From Odobenus rosmarus divergens (Eukaryota > Chordata > Mammalia > Carnivora > Odobenidae), in contig NW_004451409.1 of assembly GCF_000321225.1 (NCBI RefSeq), positions 142,132 through 206,131 on the forward strand: a DNA stretch of 64,000 nt, read 5' to 3'. The position numbers and the translations under genes were made by a program. Under the pieces are notes generated by a model. That model was not told the DNA's origin, did no database searches, and saw only the letters and a program-made list of their open reading frames with translations. Positions 36,624-47,954 of the stretch are shown in pieces; position 1 is the first letter of the stretch, and each line of letters starts with the position of its first letter.

Positions 36624-37621
36624 TTAGAGCACAGGCAAAGTTGATTTAGCATCACTGTTAAGGGCGCTAGGATTTTTTGAATGGTAAATGAGCATTGGTT
36701 TCAACCTAAAGTCACAGGTTGCATTGGCCCCTAACAAGAGAGTCAGCCTGTCCTTTGAATCTTTGAAGCCAGGCATTGACTTCTCCTCTAAAGTTATAAA
36801 AACCCTAGATGGCATCTCCTTCCAATGTAAGGCTGTGTCATCTATAGTAAGAATCTGTTGTTTAGTGCAACCACATTCATTTATTATGTTAAGTAGATTT
36901 CAATAATTTCGTACAGCTTCTGCATCAGCACTTGTGTTTCACCTTGTACTTTAATGTTAAGAAGTCTTCCTTCCTTAAACCTCATGAACCAACCTCTGCT
37001 AGTCTCAGACTTTTCTTCTGCAGCTTCCTCATCTTTCACAGACTTCAGAGAATTGAAGAGAGTTAAGGTCTTGCTCTAGATTAGGCTTTGCCAAAGTAAT
37101 GTAGCTGGTTTGATCTTTTATCCAGATCACTAATACTTTGTCCATATAAGCAATAAGGCTGTTTTGCTTTCTTATCATTCACATGTTCACTGGAGTAGCA
37201 TTTTTAATTTCCTCCAAGAACTTTTCTTTTGCAGGGTGTCTGGGTGGTCAGTTGAGCTTCCAACTCTTGATTTCAGCTCAGGTCATGATCTCAGGGTCCT
37301 GGGATCAAGCCCCACATCAAGCTCCATGTTCAGTGGGGAGTCTGCTTGAGGATTCTCTCTCACCCTCTCCCTCTGCCCCTCCCCCCTGCTCACTCTCTCC
37401 CTCTCTCTCTCCCTCTCTAAAATAAATAAATATATCTTTAAAAAAAAAAAAGAACTTTTCTTATGTATTCACAACTTGGCTATTTATCATAAGAGACCTA
37501 CTTTTTGGCCTACCATGGTTTTCAACATGCCTTCGTCACTAAGCTTAATTTTTTCTAGCTTTTTATTTAAATTGAGAAATGTGTCACTCTGCCTTTCAAT
37601 TGAACACTTAGAGGGCATTGG
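36624..37621 (-). pseudogene. Tigger1 transposase remnant (pogo/TIGD-like)
   Basis: Two pieces of the transposase are readable on the minus strand. The N-terminal piece starts at an ATG at 37619-37621 (MPSKCSIERQSDTFLNLNKK) and covers the start of the CENP-B/pogo-type helix-turn-helix, down to about 37487. The DDE-domain piece at 36624-36815 reads [17 protein letters not shown] and [11 protein letters not shown]. Between them lie a SINE insertion (37234-37449) and frame breaks. Much of the remaining catalytic region is deleted. The gene cannot encode an active transposase. Plus-strand frames here (36688-36906 and others) are antisense shadows. Confidence 0.88.
37234..37449 (+). mobile_element. 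CAN-SINE (SINEC), sense, nested in Tigger1
   Basis: Head 'gggtgtctgggtggtcagtt', middle 'ctcaggtcatgatctcaggg', CT-rich block and tail 'aaataaataaatatatcttt' plus poly(A). A perfect 13-bp duplication 'aagaacttttctt' lies at 37216-37228 and 37450-37462. The Tigger1 sequence continues exactly across it. Confidence 0.95.
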
Positions 37622-38401
37622 CCTAATTTCAATATTTTTTTTTTTCTCCAAATAGGGAGGCCCAAGGAGAGGGAGAGAGATGAGGGAATGGCTGGTCAGT
37701 GGAGCACTCAGAAAACACACAACATTTATGAATTAAATTCTCTGTCCTGTATGAGCACAGTTCATGGCTCCCCAAAACAATTAACAATATAGTATCTAAG
37801 ATCCCTGATCATAAGTCACCATAACAAACATAATAATAATGAAAATTTTTGAAATATTGCAAGAATTACCAAAATGTGACACACAGACACAAAATGAGCA
37901 AATGTTGGAAAAATGGCAGTGGTAGGATTACTCAATGCTGGGTTGCCACAAACCTTCAATTTATAACACAGTATCTGCAAAGCATGATAAAGTGCAATAA
38001 AACAAGGTATGCCTGTATATGCATATCAAATCCAGCAATATATAAAAAAATAAAGCATCATAAGCAATTAGGGTTTATCTGAGGAGGAGAAGTTTTTTTT
38101 ACATGTTACAATCAAGGAATATAATTTAGAATATTAAAAAATAAAGTAGAAAAAATAGCTGGTCACCACATTGTGTGCATAAAACACTTTATAACAGTCA
38201 ATAGTCATTCATAGTAGAAAGTCTTAGGAAACTATGAATAGAAGGAAATATTTCAACTAATAAAAAAGCCTATATGAAAAATGTATCTAACTTAATACTT
38301 AATGGTTACAAATGGAAAGCTTTCTCCCAAGATCAGTAAAAAGCATTGTCTACTCCTCACTTCTATTCTACTTTGTATTGAAGGTCCTAGCCAGTCCAAA
38401 A

Positions 38402-38460
38402 AAGAAATAAGGAGAGAGAGAGAGAAAGGGAGAAAAGAGAGAGATAGTGATAGAGAGAAG
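38402..38460. repeat. GA-rich simple repeat
   Basis: Mostly GA dinucleotides and GAAA-like units inside L1. Confidence 0.8.
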
Positions 38461-38495
38461 TTAGTTTGAAAGAGAAAAAGTAAAATCTTGTATTT

Positions 38496-38525
38496 CTCAG
38501 TCAACATTATCTCAGTCAACATTAT
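38496..38525. repeat. 15-bp tandem duplication
   Basis: The unit 'ctcagtcaacattat' occurs twice in a row within L1. Confidence 0.85.
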
Positions 38526-39527
38526 CATGCTCATAAAATGCCTAAGGAATCTATCAAAAAGCTACTAGAACTAATCATTGAACATAGCAAGGTCACAGAA
38601 TAAAAGGACAGTATTTAAAAAATTAATTGTACTTCTATACATTAGCAATAAACAATAAGTATAATTTCAAGACACAATTTATAATAGTATGAAAACCATT
38701 AAATACTTAAGGAATAATTTTAAAAATATAGAGTCTACAAAATAGTGGTAAGAGAAATTTTACAAAACCTAAATAAATGCAGATATATATTATACTCATC
38801 AACTAAAAGACTCAATGTTGTTAAGATGCCCATTACCTACAATTGGATCTATATATTTGAAGTAATCTCAATACCCCAAAATTGACAAGCTATTTCTAAA
38901 TCTCATGAAACTACAATAGACCTAAAACAGTCAAAACAATTCTGAGAAAATAAAAAAGAGAAAGTGAAAGGATGTATGCTACCTAATTCAAGACTTACTA
39001 TAGTAATTAATTCAGTGTTGTATTGGCATAATGATGGGTATGGAGATCAATGAAACGGAACAGAGTTCAGAAAAAAACCACATGTATATATGTTAAATTG
39101 ATTTTTGATAAAAAGTGTTGAGTAAATTCAATGGGAAAGTATTTTAAACAAATAATACTAAAAACTACAACAACTGGATATCCTTTTGGGGAAAAACAAA
39201 AAATCTTAACCTTGATCTCTACCACCCATAATACACAAGCTTTACTCAAAATGACTCATAAACCTAGACATATAAAACTATCAAACTCCTGGAAGAAAAT
39301 ATAGAAGAAAATCTTAATGACCTTGGAGTAGGCAAAGATTTCCCAGGACACAAAAAAACACAAACCTTAAGAGAAATAATTGATAACTTGAACTACAGAA
39401 AAATAAGTACATTCTCAGCTTTGAAAGATATTATCAAAATGAAAAGGAGAAGGAGAGAAAGGAGAGAAAAGATTTATATACATATATTTGACAGAAGACT
39501 ATATCCAGAATATATAAAGAACTCATA

Positions 39528-40261
39528 AAATAATAAAGATTGGAGCAAAACTAAACAATAGAAAATAGCAAAATAAGGCAACCCTCCCCTCCTTCTTCAG
39601 GAGCTTTGTACTCTATCATTCAATAAACTTTACTATCGCTCAATGAACTTTGTTTTGCTCCCCACCAAAAAAAATAGGAAATATTAACAAAACTAAGAGT
39701 TGGTGTTTTGAAAACATAAAATTGACAAATCTTTAGCTATACTAACTGCAAAAAAAAAAGAGAGAGGACTAAAATAAAATTGCAAACAAAAGAGGAGACT
39801 TTACAAATGATATCTAATAAGTAAAAGGATCATGAAACTACTATGAACAACTATATGCCAACAAGTTGGAAAACCTAAAGAAATAGATAAATTCTTAAAA
39901 ACATACAACCTACAAAGATTGAACCATGAAGATACAGAAATTCTGAACAGACCAGTAATGACTAAGAAGACTGAATCAGTAATCAAAAATTTCCCAACAA
40001 AGAAAAGCCCACCACCAGATAGTTTTACTGGTGAATACCACCAAACATTTAAAGAAAAAAATAACAAGTCCTTTTGAAACTCTTTCAAAAATTTGAAGAG
40101 GAGAGAACATTATGAAACTCATTTTATAAGGCAAGAATTACCCTGATACCAAAGCCAGATAAGAATACCACAATAAAAGAAAATTACAGATCAATATTCT
40201 TGATGAATATAGGAGTTAATATATAAAGAAATATTTGAAATCATGAATCTGTTAAGAGGTT
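39528..40261 (+). mobile_element. L1 ORF2-derived cassette inserted in L1, sense
   Basis: A second piece of the earlier part of ORF2 lies inside the ORF2 C-terminal region: 'aaagattggagcaaaactaa' (39534), 'ctatgaacaactatatgcca' (39840), 'aatcagtaatcaaaaatttc' (39972), 'ccctgataccaaagccagat' (40141). It is flanked by 19-bp direct repeats with one mismatch, 'aatatataaagaactcata' (39509-39527) and 'aatatatatagaactcata' (40262-40280). It has neither an L1 3' UTR nor a poly(A) tail. A 100-bp part near 39585-39690 is not L1 and contains LTR-like 'cattcaataaactttactat'. Confidence 0.65.
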
Positions 40262-41215
40262 AATATATATAGAACTCATACAACTCAATAGCCAAAAAAC
40301 AATCCAAATAAAAATGGGCAGAGAAACTAAAGTGATATTTCCCCAGAGAAGACATACGGATGATCAACAGGTACATGAAGAGGCATTCAACATCACTAAG
40401 CATTAGGGAAATGCAAATCAAAACCACAAAAAGCTATCACTTCACACTTGGCAGAATGGCTATTATAAAAAAGCTAAGAGGGCGCCTGAGTGGCTCAGTT
40501 GGTTAAGCGACTGCCTTCAGCTCAGGTCATGATCCTAGAGTCCCGGGATCGAGTCCCACATCAGACTCCCTGCTCAGCAGGGAGTCTGCTTCTCCCTCAG
40601 ACCCTCCCCCCCCCATGCTCTCTCTCTATCTCATTCTCTCTCTCAAATAAATAAATAAAATCTTAAAAAAATTTTTTTTAAAAAGCTAAGAGATAACAAG
40701 TGCTGTGAGGATATGGAGAAAAAGGAACTCTTGTACACTGTTGGTAGGAATGTAAATTGGTGCAGTCACTATGGAAAACACTATGGAGGTTCCTCAAAAC
40801 ATTAAAAATAGAACTACTAGAATTATATGGTAATATAACCCAGCAATTCTACTTCTGGGTGTATAGTTGAAGGAAATAAAATCACTATCCTGAAGAGATA
40901 TATGCCCACCCCCACGTTCATTACAGCTTTTTTTACAATAGCCAAAACACAGAAACAATCTGAGTGTCCATCAGTGAATGGATTAATGGATAAAAAAAAT
41001 GTTATATATAAATATATATATAGTGACTGAAAGATATATATATTGGAATATTATTCAGTCACAAAAAAAGAAGAAAAACCTGCCATTTGTAACAACATGA
41101 ATGAATACTGAAGGCATTATGCTAAGTGAAATATGTCAGATACGAAAGACAAATACTGTATGATCTCATGTGTGGAATCTCAAAAATAGAATATAAAATA
41201 ATAAAATTAAAATAA
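40262..41215 (+). mobile_element. L1 3' end, sense, split by a SINE
   Basis: The end of L1 ORF2 and the 3' region: 'aatggctattataaaaaagc' (40455), 'tgctgtgaggatatggagaa' (40702), 'aattctacttctgggtgtat' (40844), 'ggaatattattcagtcacaa' (41044) and 'gctaagtgaaatatgtcaga' (41122), ending in AAAAT repeats. It is continuous with 38016-39527 if the 734-bp cassette is removed. Confidence 0.88.
40481..40679 (+). mobile_element. CAN-SINE (SINEC), young type, sense
   Basis: Starts 'ggcgcctgagtggctcagtt', with 'ggtcatgatcctagagtccc' and B-box-like 'gggatcgagtcccacatcag', CT-rich block and 'aaataaataaataaaatctt' tail. A perfect 13-bp duplication 'aaaaagctaagag' lies at 40468-40480 and 40680-40692. Confidence 0.96.
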
Positions 41216-41769
41216 AATAAAATAAAATTTAATCTAAAAAATAAAATAGTAACTTACCCCTGCTAAAGATGATCTCTCTCTCTCTCTCTCCATCTCATCT
41301 CATATTTACATATGTCACCTGATTGTAAAGTGATTCAAGGTAAAAATATCAATTTAGGGTAGAGAATATCAATTTAGGGTAAAAAATATTAAAACAAAAG
41401 ATCAGCCTGCAAAAAGCTATGAAATAAATATATTTATAGTACTGAAAGAGATAAAGAAGGATTAAAAACTCTACCAAGTGAGTTCACTTTGCTTAAAAAA
41501 GACATATTTATAAAAGGGACCAAATGTAACTTACAGAAATTTAAAAAAAAATTATCTTTGTAAATGAAACTCTGCGGATTGATTAAATAGCAGATTTGTC
41601 ATATCTGAAGTGAAAATTAGTGAGGTAAAGAGTATGAATTTCAGCAAGAATGCAAAACAGAAAGACAACAATTTAGGAAATAGGAAAGCATTGTCAAAAT
41701 GATATAAAATATTCATCCAAAAGGAATTCCAAAAAGAACAAATACAGAGAATGGAAGAATGGTAAGATT
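41216..41769. other. AT-rich stretch with small simple repeats
   Basis: AAAAT repeats at about 41190-41235, a (TC)n run at 41274-41290, and a direct duplication of 'atatcaatttagggta' near 41347 and 41368. No gene. Confidence 0.6.
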
Positions 41770-41779
41770 GATTCTATTA

Positions 41780-42310
41780 ATAACCCTAATTCTTTGCCAC
41801 TCCCTGTATCAGATTCTTTACATATGATTTTGCTGTTCCTCCCATAAAGAGGTTGAAAATATCTTCCTACCTTTCAATTCTGAGGTAAGCCATATGGTTT
41901 GATTTAGCCAGTGGGTGGTTAGCAGATATGACACGAGCAAAGACTTGAAAAGTGCTTACACTCTCTGCTTATCTCCTGAGTTCTGTGAATGCCAAGAGGA
42001 CATGCACAACTGGCATACTGGAAGATGAAAGATATGACACAGAGCCAAGTTACTATTCGTCCCAACTGAAATCATCCTAGATCGGGTGGCTGTGTGCTGA
42101 TCCCCAGACATGAGAGTAAACCTAGCCAAGATAAACAAGATACTTAGAGAAGCCACAGCTGATCACAAAAGCATGAGTAGCCTGACCAAATCAATCAAAC
42201 TCAACCCAGATCAGATAAATCCCATAGCCCATCATTTAAATAAATGTTTATTGCTGAATTCCACACAAGTTTTGTCAATGTTTGTTATGCAACATTATTG
42301 TGACAACAGA
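41780..42310 (+). mobile_element. MaLR LTR (MLT1J-like), sense
   Basis: 'tttgatttagccagtgggtg' (41899), 'gaggacatgcacaactggca', 'aaataaatgtttattgctga' (42238) with an AATAAA signal, and 'tgtttgttatgcaacattat' (42280) follow the order of MLT1J-type LTRs. Diverged. The 68-residue plus frame at 42110-42316 is chance. Confidence 0.6.
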
Positions 42311-42640
42311 GAGTGATTGTAAGAAGATAACCAATATTAAAAGAATGGTGAGAATTGTCTGGAATTGAGGAAAATGCAGCACGTGAAAAAAAAAATGTGA
42401 CATCTTGGTGAATTTGGAACTGAATAGTTTAGCGGTCTGGATTACAGGAAGAATGCCCAAAAAATATCTCAAGAAGTGTGAACAAATTTTTAAAAACAGA
42501 ATTAATATGACTTCACTATAAATATATTAACATAAACCATGCAGTTCTTTGAGGTAGGAGAATAATACCATAAAATCAAATTGTCCCAGGTCTTATATGC
42601 CAAATGATTGACAGGCACCAACATCTCCACCTTTTAACCC

Positions 42641-43087
42641 AGTACTACTTTCCTAGGGCTACTGTAACAAAGTATCTTAAACAATGGCTTCATACAACAG
42701 CAATTTATTGTCTCACAAATCTGGAGATTAGAAGTCTGAAATCAAGCTGTAGGCAAGTCCATACTCCCTCTGCAGTCTGTATAGGAGAATGAATCTTCCC
42801 TTCCTTGACTTGCAAGTCCTGGTGACTTCCCAGCAATTCTCAGCATTCCTTGGCTTGAAGCTGCTGCACTTCAAACTCTACTTCTGTTATCACATCGGTG
42901 TTTTCCTCTTGTAACTCTTCTTAAAAGGACACCATATTAGATAAGGGCCCACCCTAAACAAATGTGACTTCATTTTGACTAGACTACATTTGAAAAGACC
43001 CTATTTTCAAATAAATTTACATTCACAAGTATTGGGGCTTAGGACTTCCAACATATCTTTTTGGGTGATACAATTCAACCGATAACA
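42641..43087 (-). mobile_element. MaLR LTR (MLT1-like), antisense
   Basis: The plus strand shows the complement: 'ctactgtaacaaagtatctt' (42659), 'attgtctcacaaatctggag' (42707), 'aagggcccaccctaaacaaa' (42943), 'agaccctattttcaaataaa' (42996), 'ggcttaggacttccaacata' (43036) and the end 'ccgataaca'. Same family group as 1595-1963. Confidence 0.8.
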
Positions 43088-44859
43088 AACTTTATTTCTA
43101 AAGCTCTAAAGCATCCATGGTTCTTATGTTGCATGTGTATTCTAATGTGCTCAAAGATCATGTTAATATTCTAAGTGTCAATTACATGTACTTGAGACTA
43201 GTATATGCACATTAATTAGTATGTTCTGGTTCTAAATTAAAATTAATGTACTGTTATTCCTGAATATTAATCAACAAATATGAAATCATACTCTTCTGAC
43301 TAAATTAGCTACAAATATTCAAAATACCTGAAATGTAGTATTTTTCAGATTTTGACTGCATTCTTGGGATAAGGTTTGAATAGAAGTAGATTATAATGCT
43401 TTGTATTATTAGAGTATGAAAGATTATAATATGCTTTAAGGTGCTTTTCAAAAGAAGAAGTTTTTTAACTAAAAATCAACTTTTATTTTTACATTCTAAC
43501 CAATTTGTGTGCATAATAATCAGGATTATTATGCATAAATTTTAATAAAATGTCTAGCAGAATTCCTGGCATGTGGTCAGCCCACAATATATGTTAAATA
43601 TTGCCTTTTCTGTTCTTGTAGTTAAAAATTTTTTAATCTTTTTTGTTGTTATAGAGATGGAGTTTTAAATTGAATTCTGGTGGAAATGACTCATTCCTCT
43701 TTAGTCTTGCTCTCTCATGTAAACTTTTACAGCTATTTATATTCAAAATACATGGTGTTTTAAGTGTTCTCTTTTCTTTGGGAAAATAAATATATAGGAA
43801 GCTCAGAGTTCATATTCTCACTCATGACCAGACATTTGTAGTTAATTGGAAATAAAACTGTTAAAATTTTGAAACAGAAATCCACACAAAAACCCAATAA
43901 CTTCAATGTTCCTACATTGTACATTGTATAAGATAGATGTTTGCTATGGCAATGCCAATAGACATTTGACAGGCACCAACATCAACTATTTTAAAGATAC
44001 TTCCTAAAATCGTCCATGATGCTAAAGCTCCTTTACAATGTGACATTATTAAAATATAGAGTTTAGAAAAATAAGCCTAGGCATTTCTTCAAAGCCAATT
44101 TCCATGAGACGGCTATTCCAGAAACCCATTATGTAATATCACCAGGAGCTTTGTTTTTTGGGGGGGGCGGGGACATGCAGATAAACAAATACAGACAGAT
44201 TTGAAAAGACTGGCAGATCTTGCTGCCACTCAGAGATTTTGCTAGCCAGACAATTAATTGAATAAAGATTGTATTGGTAAACAATATGTTAAAGATTAAT
44301 ACCATGGGGATCTAGAGAACATTGTCATTTCTTTAAAAGTAGCAGATGACTGTCAATAGTCTTTAAATGAATGACAAGGAATTAGTAGAATTTTAAATGA
44401 GCTGATCTCTATGTACCATATGATCAGATTATTCGTTAAAGTACTACAGCTTTCCAACTAGGAAACAATAAAAATGAACGATGAACTTAATGCTGTGTGG
44501 GTCAAGCCAGGCCAAAGAACGCTTATTGCTAATAATTTCCTGGAGCACCAAAGAGTATTGCTGAATTTGCCACTCTTGAAAGCACTCAGCTCTTGTTTTT
44601 GAGCAGCACTGGTTTCCTATTAGAGGCATCAGATAAGAGCTTCCATTATGTTGAATGGTTTTGTGGCTGCCTGTTTTCCAAAATTCTATGTAGTTCTCAT
44701 TCACCTGAATCTTTATTCATAGATTTATTGAGAGGACAGAATAGCTTTAAGAATGCCAAAGAGGAGGAAGATATCAATCTACAAAATAAAAATGTTCCCA
44801 GGCTGGGTTGCATGATATATTTTAATGTGGTTTATCTAATGTTTAGTACCCAGTCTTTT
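43088..44859. other. Unannotated AT-rich stretch
   Basis: A MIR/L2-type end is possible at 43548-43605. A G-rich run 'gggggggcgggga' lies near 44160. A 91-residue plus frame at 44593-44868 has no domain. Otherwise nothing. Confidence 0.4.
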
Positions 44860-45190
44860 AATCAATGAATATCTATTGAATGCTTATGATGAGTCAGTTC
44901 ATTATGCTAGGTGCTGCCAATAAAATATTGAGTAAAAACCAGACACAGTCCCTACCTTTAGTGAACTTAAAGTCAGGTGGTGACATCATCAAACAATCTC
45001 AGAAAATGTAAAGCCGCAACTCTGAGAAATGCTAAGAAAGATAGATACATGGAGCTGAGAGCATGTTTAATAATAGGAGCTAGATTTATCAGAGAAGACA
45101 AGGAAAGCTTCCCTGAGGAATTTATGATTACACAGACATCTAAAGGATTTTAACCAGGAAACTAAGGAAGGAAGAGCTCCTACGCAGATA
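44860..45190 (-). mobile_element. L2 3' end, antisense
   Basis: 'gaatatctattgaatgctta', 'cattatgctaggtgctgcca', 'cagacacagtccctaccttt' and 'gaaagcttccctgaggaatt' match the complement of the L2 3' end. Confidence 0.75.
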
Positions 45191-45792
45191 GAATAGTTTA
45201 TAAAAGGTCAGGAGAAATCAGGTGTGAAGGAGAACTGACATCAGGAAGACCTACCTTCCTGAGGAAGTCTTGGACGTAGGTCAAACACATGGCAATTAGT
45301 CAGCAAATAATAATAAAAGAAGCTCAGTACAAAGAACTAAGAGATTCTATTTCATAGGTGACTCACAGATATGGCCAAGGTCTCTGTGCAAAAACTAGAG
45401 GCATTCTATACCGTCTCACAGAAAGGATACAAAAAAGAATTAATATTGCTTAGGGATTGAGAAATATTGAAAAATAAGTAAATAAAACACAGGGTTTTTT
45501 TTTAAAACAAAAATTTTAAGTTATAAAAAAGATCTAAACAAATGAATACCAATGATGTTCTAGTTGTGGAAATTCATTATGATCTTCACAAATGTGGTAA
45601 ATCCTCCCACCATTGAGATACAGTCAAAACAGTGGCACAGGAATAAACCACTGGGTGAGTGACATTGGATCAATCTATGCAATATAATAGAAACTTCAGA
45701 AATAGATCCTAGTGTTTACAGAACGATCTTAAGTGATACAGTAAATATACATGCTCAAAAATTCCAGATATATTAAAGATTAAATTCATATA
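45191..45792. other. Unannotated stretch between two L2 copies
   Basis: No gene or clear repeat recognised. Confidence 0.35.
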
Positions 45793-46520
45793 TTCAACTA
45801 TTCACTCAAGATTTATTGAAGACCTACTGTGGCTTTTCCAGAAAGAAAGAATACAGTGATGAAAAAGACCAACTAGGTCTCTGTCTCATGGAATTCGGTC
45901 GGATCCAGTGTGGGAGACAATCATTTCAGAAACAAGGAAATATATGATATAACATGTGGTGCAGAGTTACTGCAATGAAATAACCAGAAGGCTTTCTGAG
46001 GAGACACCATTTGAGCTGAGGCCTGAATTAAGTGAACGTGAGAGCCTTGTGAACGACTGCAGAAAACATTTCCACTAGAAAAGAAAGCAAGTAAAAGGTC
46101 TGAGGAGTTGTAAGCCTAGCATGTTCGCAGATCAAAAGATAAAGTGGTGGCTGGAGTGAAGTGGGAGCAAGATCTGGGGAAGAGGTTGAGAAGCAGGCAG
46201 GGGCCAGATTATGAGGGACCTCCTAAGCCAAAGCAAGAGTTTGGATTTTATGCGAAATGAAAGGGGAAATCACTGGAAGATTTTGAACTGTGTTATATAT
46301 GATCTATTTTTTATAGAAATAATCTTGGATGTTCTACGGAGGACAGATTTCAGAGATAAGAGTGGAAACGTGGGAGCTCAGCTAGAGGGCTATAGAAACA
46401 AGGTGCTAGCCTAGAAGTCAAGTAAAGAAATTGTTTCAAAAATGACAGGGTGATCAACTCTGTCAAATGCTTCTGGTTCTTGATGGAGATAAAAATCTGA
46501 TTGGAGTAGGTACAAGAAAG
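45793..46520 (-). mobile_element. L2 LINE, antisense
   Basis: Starts again with the 3' end, 'agatttattgaagacctact' (45808), then 'tttctgaggagacaccattt' (45992), 'gaggcctgaattaagtgaac', 'ggggccagattatgagggac' (46200), 'agagtttggattttatgcga' and 'tcaactctgtcaaatgcttc' (46454). The order is that of L2, with some internal loss. The 67-residue frame 46211-46414 is not a gene. Confidence 0.8.
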
Positions 46521-46539
46521 CAAATAAATGTAAAATAAT

Positions 46540-47300
46540 GAAACAACATTTTTAGAAGAAATATAAGAAAATATACCTAGATGCTATAATGAAAGATTGA
46601 AATGTTTCACAATATGAAAATAAAAAAACAAAAACTTTCAAAAACAAAATATACCACACATAAGCCAAAACAAAAGCAGATTGAAAAAATATTTTCAACA
46701 TTAATACCTGTAAAGTAAAAAAAAAAAAAAAAAGTGACAACCAATGAGAAAACACAACCAATAGAAAAAAAAGGTAAGTATTATGAATTGGAAATTTATA
46801 TATGAGGTAAATCAAACATCTATTAAACATATGAGAAAATTCTCAACCTTACTAGTGGTAAAAGAGCAATGAAAATAAAATGGTACACTTTTGGTAGGAA
46901 ACTATTATAATTTTTGAAAAATAATCTGGTATTCTCTAATAAAATTTAAAATATAACTTATCCTTTGTCACAGTTATTCCAGATCTAGGAATTTACCCCA
47001 AAGGGAAAACACAAATGCATGCACATGTGCACACACACACATACACACACACACAAACACCAAGAAAGTTTGCAGTAGAATTATTTTAAACAATCAAATG
47101 TGAATATTGATTGAGTGGGAAATAATTGAATAAACTTCAGTTCATATAACCATATAGTATCTACAAACTTTTTAAAAAATGTGTTAGATCTATACCAAGT
47201 GACTTGGAAAGATTTCACAATGCATTGAGTAGGGAAAGCAAGGTACAAAGACATTTGTATATTATGATTAATTTATAACATGTATGAAGTACTGTTACCA
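46540..47300 (+). mobile_element. Old L1M 3' region, sense
   Basis: 'gagaaaattctcaaccttac' (46831), 'gttattccagatctaggaat' (46972), 'aattgaataaacttcagttc' (47126), and 'gatttcacaatgcattgagt' (47210) follow the order of old L1 3' ends. A CA run splits it at 47029-47060. Confidence 0.65.
47029..47060. repeat. Imperfect (CA)n microsatellite
   Basis: CA units with T and A interruptions inside an L1 fragment. Confidence 0.8.
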
Positions 47301-47954
47301 AAGTATTAATGATACTGCTTTCTAATGAGATTTCTAGTGATTTTCACTTTTTTTATATTTAAGAGGAAAATTACTGAAACACATTTCAAGTATAATTTGT
47401 CACAAAATTTATAAGTACTAGTATTATTGGACCTTAATTTCAGTATTATCTAATCATATATTTAGATCAAACAAACATTGAATGTCAAATAGCTACCCCT
47501 TACCATGTAACATTTATATTTATATTTAACATTCATAACATTAACATTTATATTTAATCCTTATTTACAGAATTCTTCTATACACTATTGAATTCTCAAA
47601 ATCTTTGACTAGCATCATGTCAGATAGACGGAAGATTAGACTTGGGGAGGGGAAGGATTGAGTGGTTTGTAGGGTAGGTGGCCCAGATCATTTAATTCCT
47701 ACATTAATGCTTTCACATTAATTTCATGTGTCAAAGTAAAGTTACTAGTATGGATTAGAAAGTAAAGTAAAGGCTTGTCATCTCAAGTCTTACCAAATGC
47801 CTTTAGACTTGCATTGAATGGTTGGCAATGATTTTAAACTTCATAGGCAAATGAGTTCTCAATATACTACAGCACACTGAGACTCTAGATTTAAATTTTA
47901 GTGTCAGCCATGAAAGGCCATGCCAGAAAGCCCATGTTGCTGCATCTGTTATTA
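47301..47954. other. Unannotated AT-rich stretch
   Basis: Nothing recognised. Confidence 0.4.

Larger units (their letters stand above)
36082..38015 (-). mobile_element. Tigger1-type DNA transposon, internally deleted, antisense
   Basis: Both terminal inverted repeats are present, 'caggcatacctcagagatac' at the left and the complement ending 'aaggtatgcctg' at the right. The element is flanked by TA on both sides (36080-36081 and 38016-38017), the target duplication of the mariner/pogo group. It is about 1.93 kb, including 216 bp of a later SINE, against roughly 2.4 kb for a full element. The missing part is in the middle of the transposase, between about 36475 ('ttaaaataagacca') and 36482 ('catacattgccaatgagcag'). 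The orientation is that of the transposase, minus strand. Confidence 0.93.
38016..39527 (+). mobile_element. L1 ORF2 (continued), sense
   Basis: L1 ORF2 resumes right after Tigger1 with 'gcatatcaaatccagcaata', and continues through 'gggtttatctgaggag', 'ggtcctagccagtccaaaaa' (38382), 'tcaacattatcatgctcata', 'aaaattgacaagctatttct' (38878), 'aattcagtgttgtattggca' (39010), and 'agactatatccagaatatat' (39496). A GA-rich run (38402-38460) and a 15-bp tandem duplication (38496-38525) are local additions. Stops and shifts are frequent. Confidence 0.9.

Noticed and set aside
36688..36906. 72-residue plus frame
   Set aside because: Antisense shadow of the Tigger1 transposase remnant.
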